From the NCBI RefSeq assembly GCF_000974985.2, contig NZ_LAVA02000034.1, positions 124,001-188,000 of the forward strand: 64,000 nucleotides of DNA. The letters run 5' to 3'. Of this stretch, positions 32,319 through 40,392 are shown in pieces; position 1 is the stretch's first letter, and every line of letters starts with the position of its first letter. Source of the stretch: Streptomyces mangrovisoli. Its GTDB lineage: Bacteria > Actinomycetota > Actinomycetes > Streptomycetales > Streptomycetaceae. Made by a program: the position numbers and the translations under genes. A model generated the notes under the pieces. That model saw only the letters and a list, made by a program, of their open reading frames with translations, ran no database searches and had not been told where the DNA came from.

Positions 32319-32393
32319 GTAAGCGATCCTACGAAATACCGCGCTGTAATTCTCGCTTGTGCTACGACATCGCGCTCCCGCACAGTGGCGGTC

Positions 32394-33323
32394 ATGAGCA
32401 GCACCACGGTCACCCGCCGCACCGCCCAGGCCCCCTCCCGCACCCGCCGCCGGCTCGACTGGCGGCTGCGCTTCGCCGCCCTGTCGGCGATCTGGGGCTT
32501 CAGCTTCCTGCTGATCAAGGTCGGCACGGAGGGCTACGCCCCCTTCCAGGTCACCTTCGGGCGCCTGTTCTTCGGCACGGCGGTGCTGGCGGTGACCATG
32601 GCCGTGAAGCGGGAGCGGCTGCCGCGCGGCGGGCGCACCTGGGCCCATCTGGCCGTGGCCGCGTTCCTGCTCAACGCGCTGCCGTTCTCGCTGTTCGCCT
32701 ACTCGGAGCTGACCATCCCGTCCACGCTGGCCGGGATCTGCAACGCGACCTCGCCGCTGTGGGGCATGGCGCTGTCGATCGTGGCGCTGTCCGAGGACCG
32801 CCCGACCCGGGTGCGCGTCGCCGGTCTCGGCCTGGGCTTCCTCGGCGTGCTGACGGTCCTCGGCGCCTGGCAGGGATTCAGCGGCCTGGACGCCCGGGGC
32901 ACCGCGATGGCCCTCGCCGCGTCGCTCAGCTACCCGGTCGGCTGGATCTACGTCCGCCGCACGCTCGCCGGCTCCGGCGACTCCCATCTGTCGCTCACGG
33001 GGGCCCAGTTGCTGCTGGCCACGGTCCAGCTCGCCTTCGTCACCCCGCTGTTCACCACGCTGCCGACCCGGCTGGACGTGGTGCCGCTGCTGGCGATCGC
33101 CGCCCTCGGAGCGCTCGGCACCGGACTCGCGGTCCTCGTCCAGTACGGCCTGGTCGCCGAAGTCGGCCCGACCACCGCCCAGATGGTCACCTACTTCATC
33201 CCGGTCATCGCCACGGCGGCGGGCGTCGCGATCCTCGGCGAGTCGCTGCGCTGGTCGACGCCGGTGGGCGCGGTGATCGTCCTCGCGGGCGCGGCGCTGA
33301 CCCAGGTGCGCCGGAGCGGCTGA
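32394..33323 (+). CDS. DMT-superfamily (EamA) transporter
   Basis: A 309-residue transporter with ten membrane segments in two EamA repeats. The first starts LRFAALSAIWGFSFLLIKVG and the second near residue 165 (GTAMALAASLSYPVGWIYVR). FSLFAYSELTIPSTLAGICNATSPLWG is the conserved middle region of the family (seen in pieces). Likely an amino-acid or metabolite exporter under the divergent LysR gene. ATG 32394; no strong ribosome site. A basic N-terminus of 25 residues precedes the first segment. Confidence 0.85.
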   Translation: MSSTTVTRRTAQAPSRTRRRLDWRLRFAALSAIWGFSFLLIKVGTEGYAPFQVTFGRLFFGTAVLAVTMAVKRERLPRGGRTWAHLAVAAFLLNALPFSLFAYSELTIPSTLAGICNATSPLWGMALSIVALSEDRPTRVRVAGLGLGFLGVLTVLGAWQGFSGLDARGTAMALAASLSYPVGWIYVRRTLAGSGDSHLSLTGAQLLLATVQLAFVTPLFTTLPTRLDVVPLLAIAALGALGTGLAVLVQYGLVAEVGPTTAQMVTYFIPVIATAAGVAILGESLRWSTPVGAVIVLAGAALTQVRRSG

Positions 33324-33351
33324 GACCGGCGGGACGACCGCATACGGGGCT

Positions 33352-33471
33352 CGGCGGGACGGCCGAGCAGGGCGGCGCGGACGAACACGGCGACGCGGCG
33401 CGCGGCCGGACGACCGGACGGCGGGACGGCCGAGCACGGCCGCGTGGCCGAGCGCGGCGGGACGGCCGAGC
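33352..33471. repeat. Three copies of a 17-bp sequence
   Basis: CGGCGGGACGGCCGAGC at 33352-33368, 33419-33435 and 33455-33471, spaced irregularly in the gap between the convergent exporter and MocR genes, with further partial copies. Confidence 0.85.
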
Positions 33472-33521
33472 GCGGCGCCGCCGGACGAGTGGCGCCCGCG
33501 GATCAGCCCCCGGACACCCCC

Positions 33522-34853
33522 CTACACATACGCCCTGACCGGCGACGGCCCCACCGCCGCCGCCACCGCGTCGGCCAGCGGCTCCGTCTCCTGCGGGGTC
33601 AGCGTGGCGGCCGTGATGCGGATGGCGGGCGGGGTGCCCATGCGGAAGCGGGCCCCCGCGCCGACCGCCCATCCCGCGTGCAGCAGGCGCGCCACCGCGC
33701 CCGTCTCGTCGGGGACGGGCACCCACACGTTCATGCCGCTGCGCCCGTGCGCCGCGATCCCGCGCTCGGCCAGGGCCTCGATGAGCCCGTCGCGCCGGGC
33801 CCGGTAGGCCGCCGCCACCGCCGGACCGTCCACGGCCCCGTCCCGCACCATCCGGACGAGGGTGCGCTGGAGCAGCAGGCTCACCCAGCCCGGCCCGAGG
33901 CGCTGACGGCCGCGCACCCGGTCGACGGTCTCCGCGTCCCCGGTGAGCACGGCGAGCCTCAGGTCGGGGCCGTAGGTCTTGGCGGCCGAGCGGACGAACG
34001 CCCAGTGCCGGCCCGCCCCGGCGAGCGGATGCAGCGGCAGGTCGACCATGCCGTGGCCGTGGTCGTCCTCGATCACCAGGGCCTGCGGATGCTCGCGCAG
34101 CACGGCGCGCAACTCCCGGGCGCGCGTGGCGCTCACCGCGGCGCCGGTGGGGTTCTGCGCCCGGCTGGTGACGATCAGGGCGCGCGCCCCGGCCGCGAGG
34201 GCGGCGCGCACGTCGTCGGGGAGCGGTCCGTCGTCGTCGACCCGCACCGGCGCCGTACGCAGGCCGAGCGCGGGCACGAGGTCGAGGGTGCGGCCCCAGC
34301 CGGGATCCTCGACGGCCACCGTGTCCCCCGGTTTGAGCCGGGCGGCGAGCACCCGCTCCACGGCGTCGAGGGCGCCGGAGACCACGGCGAGCGGGCCGTC
34401 GGGCACGCCGTCGGCGCGCAGTTCGGAGCGTGCGAGCACGGCCAGTTCCGGGTCGACGGGCTCGCCGCCGTAGAGGACCGGGTGCCGGTCGCCCTCCGCG
34501 GCGGCCGCGGCGAGCGCGGGCGCGAGGGGCGGCAGGAGGGCGGGGTCCGGGTTGCCCGCCGCGAGGTCGCGGACCCCGGCGGGCACGTCCAGGCGCACCT
34601 TCTCGCGGCCCGTGGTCGCGGGACTGCGGCGGACCCGGCTGCCGCGGCGCCCGTCCGTCTCGATCACCCCGCGCTCGCGCAGGGTGCGGTACGCGGCCGC
34701 GACGGTGTTCGGGTTGACCCCCAACCGGTCCGCCAACTCCCTCATGGGAGGCAGGAGTTGACCGGGTTCGAGGTCACCCGTGCCCACCGCGCGCTCGACA
34801 CTGGCCGCGATCTCAGCTGCGCGGCGCCCTTGGATCGGATACTCTCCTAGCAC
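33522..34853 (-). CDS. MocR/PdxR-type regulator (GntR-HTH plus aminotransferase fold)
   Basis: A 443-residue MocR regulator: residues 10-75 are a GntR winged helix (LPPMRELADRLGVNPNTVAAAYRTL in pieces), and the rest has the fold-type I aminotransferase domain. The PLP lysine is in FVRSAAKTYGPDLRLAV, with SRAQNPTGAAVS as the pyridine-side Asn motif. MocR proteins sense PLP or an amino acid. GTG 34853 is leaderless: CATAAT (complement of 34861-34866) lies 7 bases upstream. It is divergent from a split-barrel gene across a perfect palindrome. Confidence 0.9.
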   Translation of the reverse strand: MLGEYPIQGRRAAEIAASVERAVGTGDLEPGQLLPPMRELADRLGVNPNTVAAAYRTLRERGVIETDGRRGSRVRRSPATTGREKVRLDVPAGVRDLAAGNPDPALLPPLAPALAAAAAEGDRHPVLYGGEPVDPELAVLARSELRADGVPDGPLAVVSGALDAVERVLAARLKPGDTVAVEDPGWGRTLDLVPALGLRTAPVRVDDDGPLPDDVRAALAAGARALIVTSRAQNPTGAAVSATRARELRAVLREHPQALVIEDDHGHGMVDLPLHPLAGAGRHWAFVRSAAKTYGPDLRLAVLTGDAETVDRVRGRQRLGPGWVSLLLQRTLVRMVRDGAVDGPAVAAAYRARRDGLIEALAERGIAAHGRSGMNVWVPVPDETGAVARLLHAGWAVGAGARFRMGTPPAIRITAATLTPQETEPLADAVAAAVGPSPVRAYV

Positions 34854-34860
34854 AAAGCCG

Positions 34861-34866
34861 ATTATG
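34861..34866 (-). promoter_or_regulatory. -10 box (CATAAT) of the MocR gene
   Basis: Reads CATAAT on the minus strand, 7 bases before GTG 34853; overlaps the adjacent operator-like palindrome by two bases. Confidence 0.5.
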
Positions 34867-34876
34867 CACTAGTGCA
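34865..34876. promoter_or_regulatory. Perfect 12-bp palindrome, candidate MocR site
   Basis: TGCACTAGTGCA in the 64-base gap between the divergent MocR and split-barrel genes. It overlaps the MocR -10 box, so it could mediate autoregulation and control of the neighbour. Confidence 0.6.
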
Positions 34877-34917
34877 AAACATCGGGCAACCGAACGAGCA
34901 CGCAACGGAGAGCCGTG

Positions 34918-35598
34918 ATGCAGGGGACACAGCAGCAGACGCCGCCCGCCGCCTACACACCCACCGACCGCACCGTCCCCACCCGCTCCCCCGAGCGCGC
35001 GGCCTACGACAGGGAGCTGGTGCACGCGATACTCGACGAGGCGTACGTCTGCCACCTCGGCTTCGTCCGCGACGGCGCGCCCGTGGTGCTGCCCACGCTC
35101 TACGGCCGGGTCGGCGAGACCCTCTACGTGCACGGCTCCACCGGCTCGCGGCCTCTGCACATGGCGGGCCGGACCGACCCCGGGCTGCCGGTGTGCCTGA
35201 CCGTGACCCATGTCGACGGTCTCGTGCTGGCCCGCTCGGCGTTCCACCACTCCATCAACTACCGCTCGGTGGTGGTGCACGGCATCGCCCACCAGGTCAC
35301 CGACCCGGAGGAGAAGCGGACCGCGCTGGACGCGCTGGTCGACCACGTCGTGCCGGGCCGCTCGGCCGACTCGCGCCCCGCGAACAAGAAGGAGCTCGCC
35401 GCCACCTCGGTGATCCGGCTGGACCTGAACGAGGTCTCGGCCAAGCTGCGCACCGGCGGTGTCAACGACGAGCCCGAGGACCTGGCCCTGCCGCACTGGG
35501 CCGGCGTCGTCCCGGTCGGTCGCAGCCACGGCACCCCGCAGCCCGACGCGGGCCTCGCCCCCGGCACCGAGGTGCCCGGCTACCTCGCGGACCTGTGA
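34918..35598 (+). CDS. FMN-binding split-barrel protein (PPOX-like)
   Basis: A 226-residue split-barrel protein: DEAYVCHLGFVRDGAPVVLP, then LYVHGSTGSRPLHM and the LARSAFHHSINYRSVVVHGI stretch typical of the NimA-like/pyridoxamine-oxidase-related group. The family binds FMN and acts on pyridoxine vitamers or nitro compounds. GGAGAG 5 bases before ATG 34918 sets the start; the adjacent GTG is not needed. It is divergent from the MocR gene and overlaps the next gene by one base (TGATG), so they form an operon. Confidence 0.85.
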   Translation: MQGTQQQTPPAAYTPTDRTVPTRSPERAAYDRELVHAILDEAYVCHLGFVRDGAPVVLPTLYGRVGETLYVHGSTGSRPLHMAGRTDPGLPVCLTVTHVDGLVLARSAFHHSINYRSVVVHGIAHQVTDPEEKRTALDALVDHVVPGRSADSRPANKKELAATSVIRLDLNEVSAKLRTGGVNDEPEDLALPHWAGVVPVGRSHGTPQPDAGLAPGTEVPGYLADL

Positions 35599-36230
35599 TG
35601 CTGGTCCACCCCTGGGACGCACCGCGCGAGGACGCCGAGTGGCAGGGCTGGCTCGAAGCCCACGACTTCGGCCAGCTCGCCGTCAACGGACCGCCGGGCG
35701 AGCCCCCGTTCGTCCAGCCGCTGCACTTCGCCTACGACGCCGGGCGCGGCGAGGCGGTGACGCACCTGGCCCGCCCGAACCCGCTGTGGGCCGCCCTCGA
35801 GGCCGCGCCCGAGGTGCTGCTCAGCGTCGTCGACGACTACGTGTTCGTCCCGGGCCCCTGGCAGGCGGATCCCGGCACCCCGCCGGAGCACGGCGTGCCG
35901 ACGAGCTTCTACGCGGCCGTCCAGCTCCGCTGCACCGCTCACGTGGTGGACGATCCCGAGGAGAAGGCCGCGCTGCTCAACCGCCAGCTCGGCCACTTCC
36001 AGCCCGAGGGCGGCTCCGCGCGGGCCGCGGCCGGGGAGGCGCCGTACGGCAGGCTGCTGTCCGGCATCCGCGGGCTGCGCCTGGAGGTGACCGGGGTGCG
36101 GGCGAAGTTCAAGTACGCGGGCAAGCGGTCGGCGCAGGTGCGGGAGCGCATCGCGGACCGGCTGACCGAGCGCGCGGGCCCGCGGGACGGCGCCGCTCGG
36201 GAGCAGTTGGTGCGGCGCGGGACCGAGTGA
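35598..36230 (+). CDS. PaiB-type FMN-binding protein
   Basis: A 210-residue PaiB-family protein, once called negative transcriptional regulators and now seen as flavin split-barrel proteins. Typical features are FVQPLHFAYDAGRGEAVTHL, a central PTSFYAAVQLRCTAHVVDDP and the HFQPEGG...GIRGLRLEVTGVRAKFK ending. Its ATG overlaps the stop of the previous split-barrel gene, giving tight co-translation. Whether it is an enzyme or a regulator is open. Confidence 0.87.
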   Translation: MLVHPWDAPREDAEWQGWLEAHDFGQLAVNGPPGEPPFVQPLHFAYDAGRGEAVTHLARPNPLWAALEAAPEVLLSVVDDYVFVPGPWQADPGTPPEHGVPTSFYAAVQLRCTAHVVDDPEEKAALLNRQLGHFQPEGGSARAAAGEAPYGRLLSGIRGLRLEVTGVRAKFKYAGKRSAQVRERIADRLTERAGPRDGAAREQLVRRGTE

Positions 36231-36270
36231 CGTCACGGCCGGGCGGGGAGCGGCCTCCTCGCCCGGGGTG

Positions 36271-37275
36271 CTAAGCGGCGGCCCCCGGCGTGGACAGTTC
36301 GCGTTCCGGGCCGCCGGCCGCCACCGGCTCCGGGGAGCCCTTCGCCGGGGTGGAGGACTGCGCGATGAACGCCCCGAGCAGGACGACCGCGCCGCCCACG
36401 AGTTGCGGGGCCGAGAGGTGCTCCCCCAGCAGCACCCACGCGAGGACGGCCGCGATCACCGCCTCCAGGCACGCCACCACGCCCGCGACCTGCGGCGACA
36501 GCCGGCGCACCGAGACGACGCCGGTGACGTAGGCGAGCACGGTGGCGATCAGCACGATCCAGGCCAGCAGGGCGAGCGCGGGCACCGCGGTGCCGTTCAT
36601 GTCCGCGGTGCCGGCCAGCACCGACCAGTCCATCGTCCAGGGGCGGGCCACGACGGTCAGCACGGCGGCGCCCACCAGCAGGCCGTACGCGATCACGCCG
36701 AGCGGATCGGGCGCCTCGGCCCCGGCGTCGCCGCCCTGGTCGGAGAGGACGAAGTAGCCGACCTGGCAGCAGGCGGCGCCCAGCGCGAGCGCGAGGCCCA
36801 GGGCGTCGAAGCTCAGCCCCGACCAGACCTCGACGACACAGGCGAGACCGCCCGCCGCGAGCACCACGCCCAGCGCGGCCGCCCGCGTCACCGGCCGCCG
36901 CTGCACGAACCGCACCCAGCCCAGCACCAGGGCGGGCGCGAGGTACTCGACGAGCAGCGCGACGCCGACCGGGATCCGCGATATCGCGGCGAAGTAGCAC
37001 GCCTGCACCCCGGCGACCGCCAGCAGCCCGAAGCCCGCGAGCAGCGCCGGGCGGCGGCGCGGCAGCGCGCGGTGGCGCACGGCCAGCGGCAGCATCACGA
37101 GCGCCGCCCCCGCCACGCGAAGCCACACCACGTGGAGCGGGTCGAGGCCCGCCTCGATCAGCGGCTTGGCCGCCACCCCCGAGCCGCCGAAGGCGAGTGC
37201 CGAGCCGAGCGCCAGGCCGAGGCCGACGCCCTTCGCGGGGGTTCCATGACTGCTGTCCGACGTACGCACCGGCAC
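36271..37275 (-). CDS. DMT-superfamily (EamA) transporter
   Basis: A 334-residue transporter with ten membrane segments in two EamA repeats; YFAAISRIPVGVALLVEYLAP is the conserved fourth-fifth helix region and VRRLSPQVAGVVACLEAVIA its counterpart in the second repeat. Closest in layout to the RhtA/YedA amino-acid exporters. GTG 37275. It is the third EamA gene in the window and lies next to the MocR/split-barrel operon, convergent with it, so its control is unclear. C-terminal tail of 40 polar residues. Confidence 0.84.
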   Translation of the reverse strand: MPVRTSDSSHGTPAKGVGLGLALGSALAFGGSGVAAKPLIEAGLDPLHVVWLRVAGAALVMLPLAVRHRALPRRRPALLAGFGLLAVAGVQACYFAAISRIPVGVALLVEYLAPALVLGWVRFVQRRPVTRAAALGVVLAAGGLACVVEVWSGLSFDALGLALALGAACCQVGYFVLSDQGGDAGAEAPDPLGVIAYGLLVGAAVLTVVARPWTMDWSVLAGTADMNGTAVPALALLAWIVLIATVLAYVTGVVSVRRLSPQVAGVVACLEAVIAAVLAWVLLGEHLSAPQLVGGAVVLLGAFIAQSSTPAKGSPEPVAAGGPERELSTPGAAA

Positions 37276-37321
37276 ATGATGACAGGCGACGACAGGAGCG
37301 TCACCCCCGTTGGCACCTGTC

Positions 37322-37945
37322 TCAGCGGCTGGACCCCTCCAGCCGGTCCTCGACGCCGTCGAGCGGGTCGCGCAGCCGGGCGGCCGGCTCCGCCGCGTCG
37401 ATCCCGGCGTGCGTCAGCACCTCGACGGCGCGCGCGCCGGGCTCGGCCAGAAGGGCCGCGAGCAGGTCGGTGCCCCGGGCCGGCCCGCCGTCCCGGCGCG
37501 CGGCGGCCGCGGCGGCACGCGCGAGCGCCTCGGCGGCGAGCGGCGAGAAGTCCTCGGCCTGGACCCCGGCGGGGGCGGCGCTCACCAGGGCTCGGGGGCG
37601 GGCGGTGGACGTCTCCCCAGCCGGGGCGACGGCAGGGGCGTTCTCCACCCCGGTCTGCCAGCGCAGGCCGTAGCCGATGCTGCGCTGGACGAGATAGCCG
37701 AGCAGTCTGGCCACGTGCGGGCCCTCGCCGAACGCGGCGCGCGCCTGCGGGTCGGACTCCACGAGGGCATGCAGCAGATGGGCCGAGTCGATCTGCCGGT
37801 CTCCGTCGCGCAGCGCTCTGCGGCGGGCGGCGGCGAGCGCGGCGGCCAGTTCGGCACTGAGCCCGACATCGTTGTCCGGGCGGCGGGGAGCCGGCCCGGG
37901 ATCCTGATCCGGCTGCCGGGGAATACGGTGTTGCACCCTCCCCAC
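37322..37945 (-). CDS. Lone Clp N-domain protein
   Basis: About 207 residues holding two Clp N-terminal repeats: ALRDGDRQIDSAHLLHALVE (residues about 43-62) with ARLLGYLVQRSIG, and a second half with FSPLAAEALARAAAAAARRD and RGTDLLAALLAEPGARAVEVL. These repeats recruit adaptors or substrates to ClpC/ClpA, but no ATPase domain is present, so it may act as an adaptor or decoy. The N-terminal 25 residues are polar. GTG 37945 is the first start; GTG 37936 is possible. Confidence 0.75.
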   Translation of the reverse strand: MGRVQHRIPRQPDQDPGPAPRRPDNDVGLSAELAAALAAARRRALRDGDRQIDSAHLLHALVESDPQARAAFGEGPHVARLLGYLVQRSIGYGLRWQTGVENAPAVAPAGETSTARPRALVSAAPAGVQAEDFSPLAAEALARAAAAAARRDGGPARGTDLLAALLAEPGARAVEVLTHAGIDAAEPAARLRDPLDGVEDRLEGSSR

Positions 37946-38168
37946 CCCATCAGCCCCTCGGTGCGCGCGCCATCCGCGAGGGGGAGCATTTCTCGCCGGC
38001 CGATGTCCCTCGGGAAGTGGACCTCCGGGCGCGCAATCTCCTCCTCGGGGAGGACATCAGGGCCATCGAGGCCGCTCGGCGGGCATATCTGACGGCTCAT
38101 CAGTATTGAAAGTTGCGGCCCCTGCGGTTACGTTCCGCGCACGTCAGCCGAGACGAAGAGGTGGTCGC

Positions 38169-38597
38169 ATGGCCGAAGTCAGCGCGCAGGCACGCCTGGA
38201 GGCGCCCGCGGAGAAGGTGTGGGCGCAGCTCACCGACTGGCCCGCCCACGGCGAGTGGAACGCGACGCACACCAACTTCCCCAAGGGCGGCCCGGAGACG
38301 CTGGAGGTCGGCGCGACGTTCCAGGAGAACATGAAGCTCATGGGGTTCCCCGCCGAGGTCGAGTGGACCGTCGAGGAGCTGGAGCCGGCACGGGTACTGG
38401 CCATCCGTGGCAAGGGCCCGATGGCCGTGACGGTCGCGACGCGCTACACGCTGACCCCCGCCGGGGACGCCACGGAGGTGCGCATCGACGGCGAGTTCAC
38501 GGGTGCGGCCGTCTCCCTGATGGCGGGCCGCCTGAAGGACTCGGCAACGGCCGCCCTGGAGGAATCACTGCGCAAACTGGGCGCGCTGGTGGCCTGA
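38169..38597 (+). CDS. SRPBCC-family protein
   Basis: A 142-residue START/Bet v1-like protein: AEVSAQARLEAPAEKVWAQL opens the fold, WNATHTNFPKGGP forms the loop and the last helix is MAGRLKDSATAALEESLRKL. Such proteins bind hydrophobic ligands in a deep cavity; related ones act as polyketide cyclases. Ligand unknown. ATG 38169 with AGAGG upstream. A very strong terminator follows at 38620. Confidence 0.85.
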   Translation: MAEVSAQARLEAPAEKVWAQLTDWPAHGEWNATHTNFPKGGPETLEVGATFQENMKLMGFPAEVEWTVEELEPARVLAIRGKGPMAVTVATRYTLTPAGDATEVRIDGEFTGAAVSLMAGRLKDSATAALEESLRKLGALVA

Positions 38598-38619
38598 GAC
38601 CGCGCATCGGCGCGCAAAG

Positions 38620-38654
38620 AAGGCGCCCCGCGGATCACTCCGCGGGGCGCCTTT
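38620..38654. terminator. Strong bidirectional terminator
   Basis: Perfect 14-bp stem AAGGCGCCCCGCGG / CCGCGGGGCGCCTT with a 6-base loop and short A and T runs on either side, between convergent genes. The cleanest intrinsic terminator in the window. Confidence 0.9.
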
Positions 38655-38698
38655 CACGCCGGGTGTTCTCGTCGGCCGTCCGTCACCGGACCGCACCG

Positions 38699-39337
38699 TC
38701 AGTCCTCCGGCGTCCCGTTCTCGTCGGCGAGGATCAGGTACAGCTTCTTGCGGGCCTCGTTGATCACGGCGACCGCCTTGTCACGCTGTTCCTTGGTACC
38801 GGTCTTCCAGACCTGCCCGAACGCCTCCATCAGGCCGAAGCCGGCCTGCCGGATGTCGTTCAGCGCCTCCCAGTCAACCCCGCGCGACGCCTCTTCCCAA
38901 GGCGCGTCGGGACCCTCCTCGGCGGCGGTGCGGCCGGCGTCGGTGAGCGCGAAGAGCTTCTTGCCCTCACCGGTCTCGCTGGCGATCAGGCCCTCGTCCT
39001 CCAGCAGCTGGAGCGTCGGGTACACCGAGCCGGGGCTCGGCTTCCACGCGCCGCCGCTGCGCTCGGCGATCTCCTGGATCATCTCGTAACCGTGCATCGG
39101 CCGGTCCTTCAGCAGGGCCAGGATCGATGCCCGTACGTCACCTCGCCGCGCCCGGCCACGCGGGCCGCCGCGCCCTCGCGGGCCCCATTGCGGTCCGCCC
39201 GGACCGAAGCCCGGCCCGAAGCCGGGGCCACCCGGCCCGAAGGGCCCGAAGGCCGCACGCTCTCCGCCACGCCCGCCCCGGCCACGCCGGGAGGGGCCGT
39301 CCTGTCGATGTCCACGCTCGAATCCGTGGGTACGCAT
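38699..39337 (-). CDS. PadR-family regulator with Gly-rich N-terminus
   Basis: A 212-residue PadR regulator. Residues 1-65 are low-complexity Gly/Pro/Phe/Arg (FGPGGPGFGPGFGPGG), and the winged helix follows: ILALLKDRPMHGYEMIQEIA and PSPGSVYPTLQLLEDEGLI, then the C-terminal dimerisation helix. PadR proteins repress efflux or phenolic-stress genes. GGAG lies 9 bases before ATG 39337. A CGATATATCG palindrome at 39381-39390 in its own promoter is a likely autoregulatory site. Confidence 0.9.
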   Translation of the reverse strand: MRTHGFERGHRQDGPSRRGRGGRGGERAAFGPFGPGGPGFGPGFGPGGPQWGPRGRGGPRGRARRGDVRASILALLKDRPMHGYEMIQEIAERSGGAWKPSPGSVYPTLQLLEDEGLIASETGEGKKLFALTDAGRTAAEEGPDAPWEEASRGVDWEALNDIRQAGFGLMEAFGQVWKTGTKEQRDKAVAVINEARKKLYLILADENGTPED

Positions 39338-39380
39338 CGCAATCACTCCATTCCATCGTTGATCTGTCGCGATGCTTCGA

Positions 39381-39390
39381 CGATATATCG
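39381..39390. promoter_or_regulatory. Candidate PadR operator
   Basis: CGATATATCG, a perfect 10-bp palindrome and one of the most AT-rich spots in the window, 44 bases upstream of the PadR start and 75 bases before the divergent arginase-family gene. Confidence 0.55.
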
Positions 39391-39464
39391 GAAGACTTCG
39401 GATGGCAAGCGTCGCCCTCCGGAAAGTTCCGCCACGGGCCCTGCCGCGCGGCCAGAATGGCCGG

Positions 39465-40361
39465 ATGCGCCGCATCGTCGTCATCGACGCCCCGTCGAAT
39501 CTCGGTCTCCGTCCGCCCGCCGAAGGCACCGTGCCCGGGTGCTACAAACTGGCGGGCGCGCTGCGCGAGCAGCGGATCGTGCAGCGGCTGGGGGCCTACG
39601 AGGGCGGGGTCGTCGTACCGCCGCGCTACGACCGCGGCGGCTGGCGGGAGGGCGACGGCGTGTTCAACGCCGAGGCGATCGCCACGTACACACGCAGACT
39701 GGCCGACCGCGTGGAGCAGCACGTCCGGCGCGGGGACTTCCCGGTCGTCCTCGGCGGGGACTGCTCCATCCAGCTCGGCGCCTCCCTCGCGCTGCGCCGC
39801 ATCGGGCGGTACGGACTCGCCGTCGTCGACGGATCCGCGGACTTCCGGCACCCCGGGAACTCCGACCGGATCGGGGCCGCCGGGGGCGAGGAGCTGGCCC
39901 TCGCGACGGGCCGCGGTCAGGCGGACCTGACCGACCTCGAAGGGCTGCGGCCGTACATCAGGGACGAGGACGTACGGGTCTTCGGCATCCGGGACTACGA
40001 CGACGAGCGGGCCGAGCTGACCGCGCTGAAGATCCCGAACGCGACCGTCGGCGAGATACGGGAGTGGGGCGCCGCGGATCTCGCGGCCGCGGTGGCGGCG
40101 AGTCTCGAAGCGCCCGTCACCGAGGGGTTCTGGGTGCACCTGGACGCGGACGTGCTGGACCCGTCCGTCATGCCCGCCGTCGACAGCCCCGACCCCGGCG
40201 GCCTCCTGCCCGACGAACTCGCCCCGCTGCTGCGGACCTTGGTGCGGTCGGAACGCTGCGTCGGTTTCAACCTTACGATCTACGACCCCGATCTGGACCC
40301 CGACGGCTCCTGCGCGGCGCTGCTCGCGGATCTTCTCCAGACGGCCTTCACCGACGCCTGA
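39465..40361 (+). CDS. Arginase/ureohydrolase-family protein with altered metal site
   Basis: A 298-residue ureohydrolase-fold protein. Metal motifs are recognisable but changed: GGDCSIQLG where GGDHS is usual, VVDGSADF where DAHxD is usual, and an intact DADVLDPSVMPAVDSP. Two metal-binding histidines are thus Cys and Ser, while all four aspartates remain. Arginases and agmatinases release urea or ammonia from guanidino compounds; here catalysis may differ. CAGAAT lies 6 bases before ATG 39465 (leaderless). Divergent from the PadR gene. Confidence 0.85.
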   Translation: MRRIVVIDAPSNLGLRPPAEGTVPGCYKLAGALREQRIVQRLGAYEGGVVVPPRYDRGGWREGDGVFNAEAIATYTRRLADRVEQHVRRGDFPVVLGGDCSIQLGASLALRRIGRYGLAVVDGSADFRHPGNSDRIGAAGGEELALATGRGQADLTDLEGLRPYIRDEDVRVFGIRDYDDERAELTALKIPNATVGEIREWGAADLAAAVAASLEAPVTEGFWVHLDADVLDPSVMPAVDSPDPGGLLPDELAPLLRTLVRSERCVGFNLTIYDPDLDPDGSCAALLADLLQTAFTDA

Positions 40362-40392
40362 GGGGCCGTACGCCCTTGCACGTCGGCCGGGG

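Noticed and set aside
37582..38100. Minus-strand ORF starting MSRQICPPSGLDGPD
   Set aside because: It overlaps the Clp N-domain gene along most of its length in another frame, and no known domain is visible in the unique part.
37861..38109. Plus-strand frame ending AIEAARRAYLTAHQY that looks protein-like
   Set aside because: No ATG, GTG or TTG start occurs in the open stretch of 83 codons, and it overlaps the Clp N-domain gene antisense.
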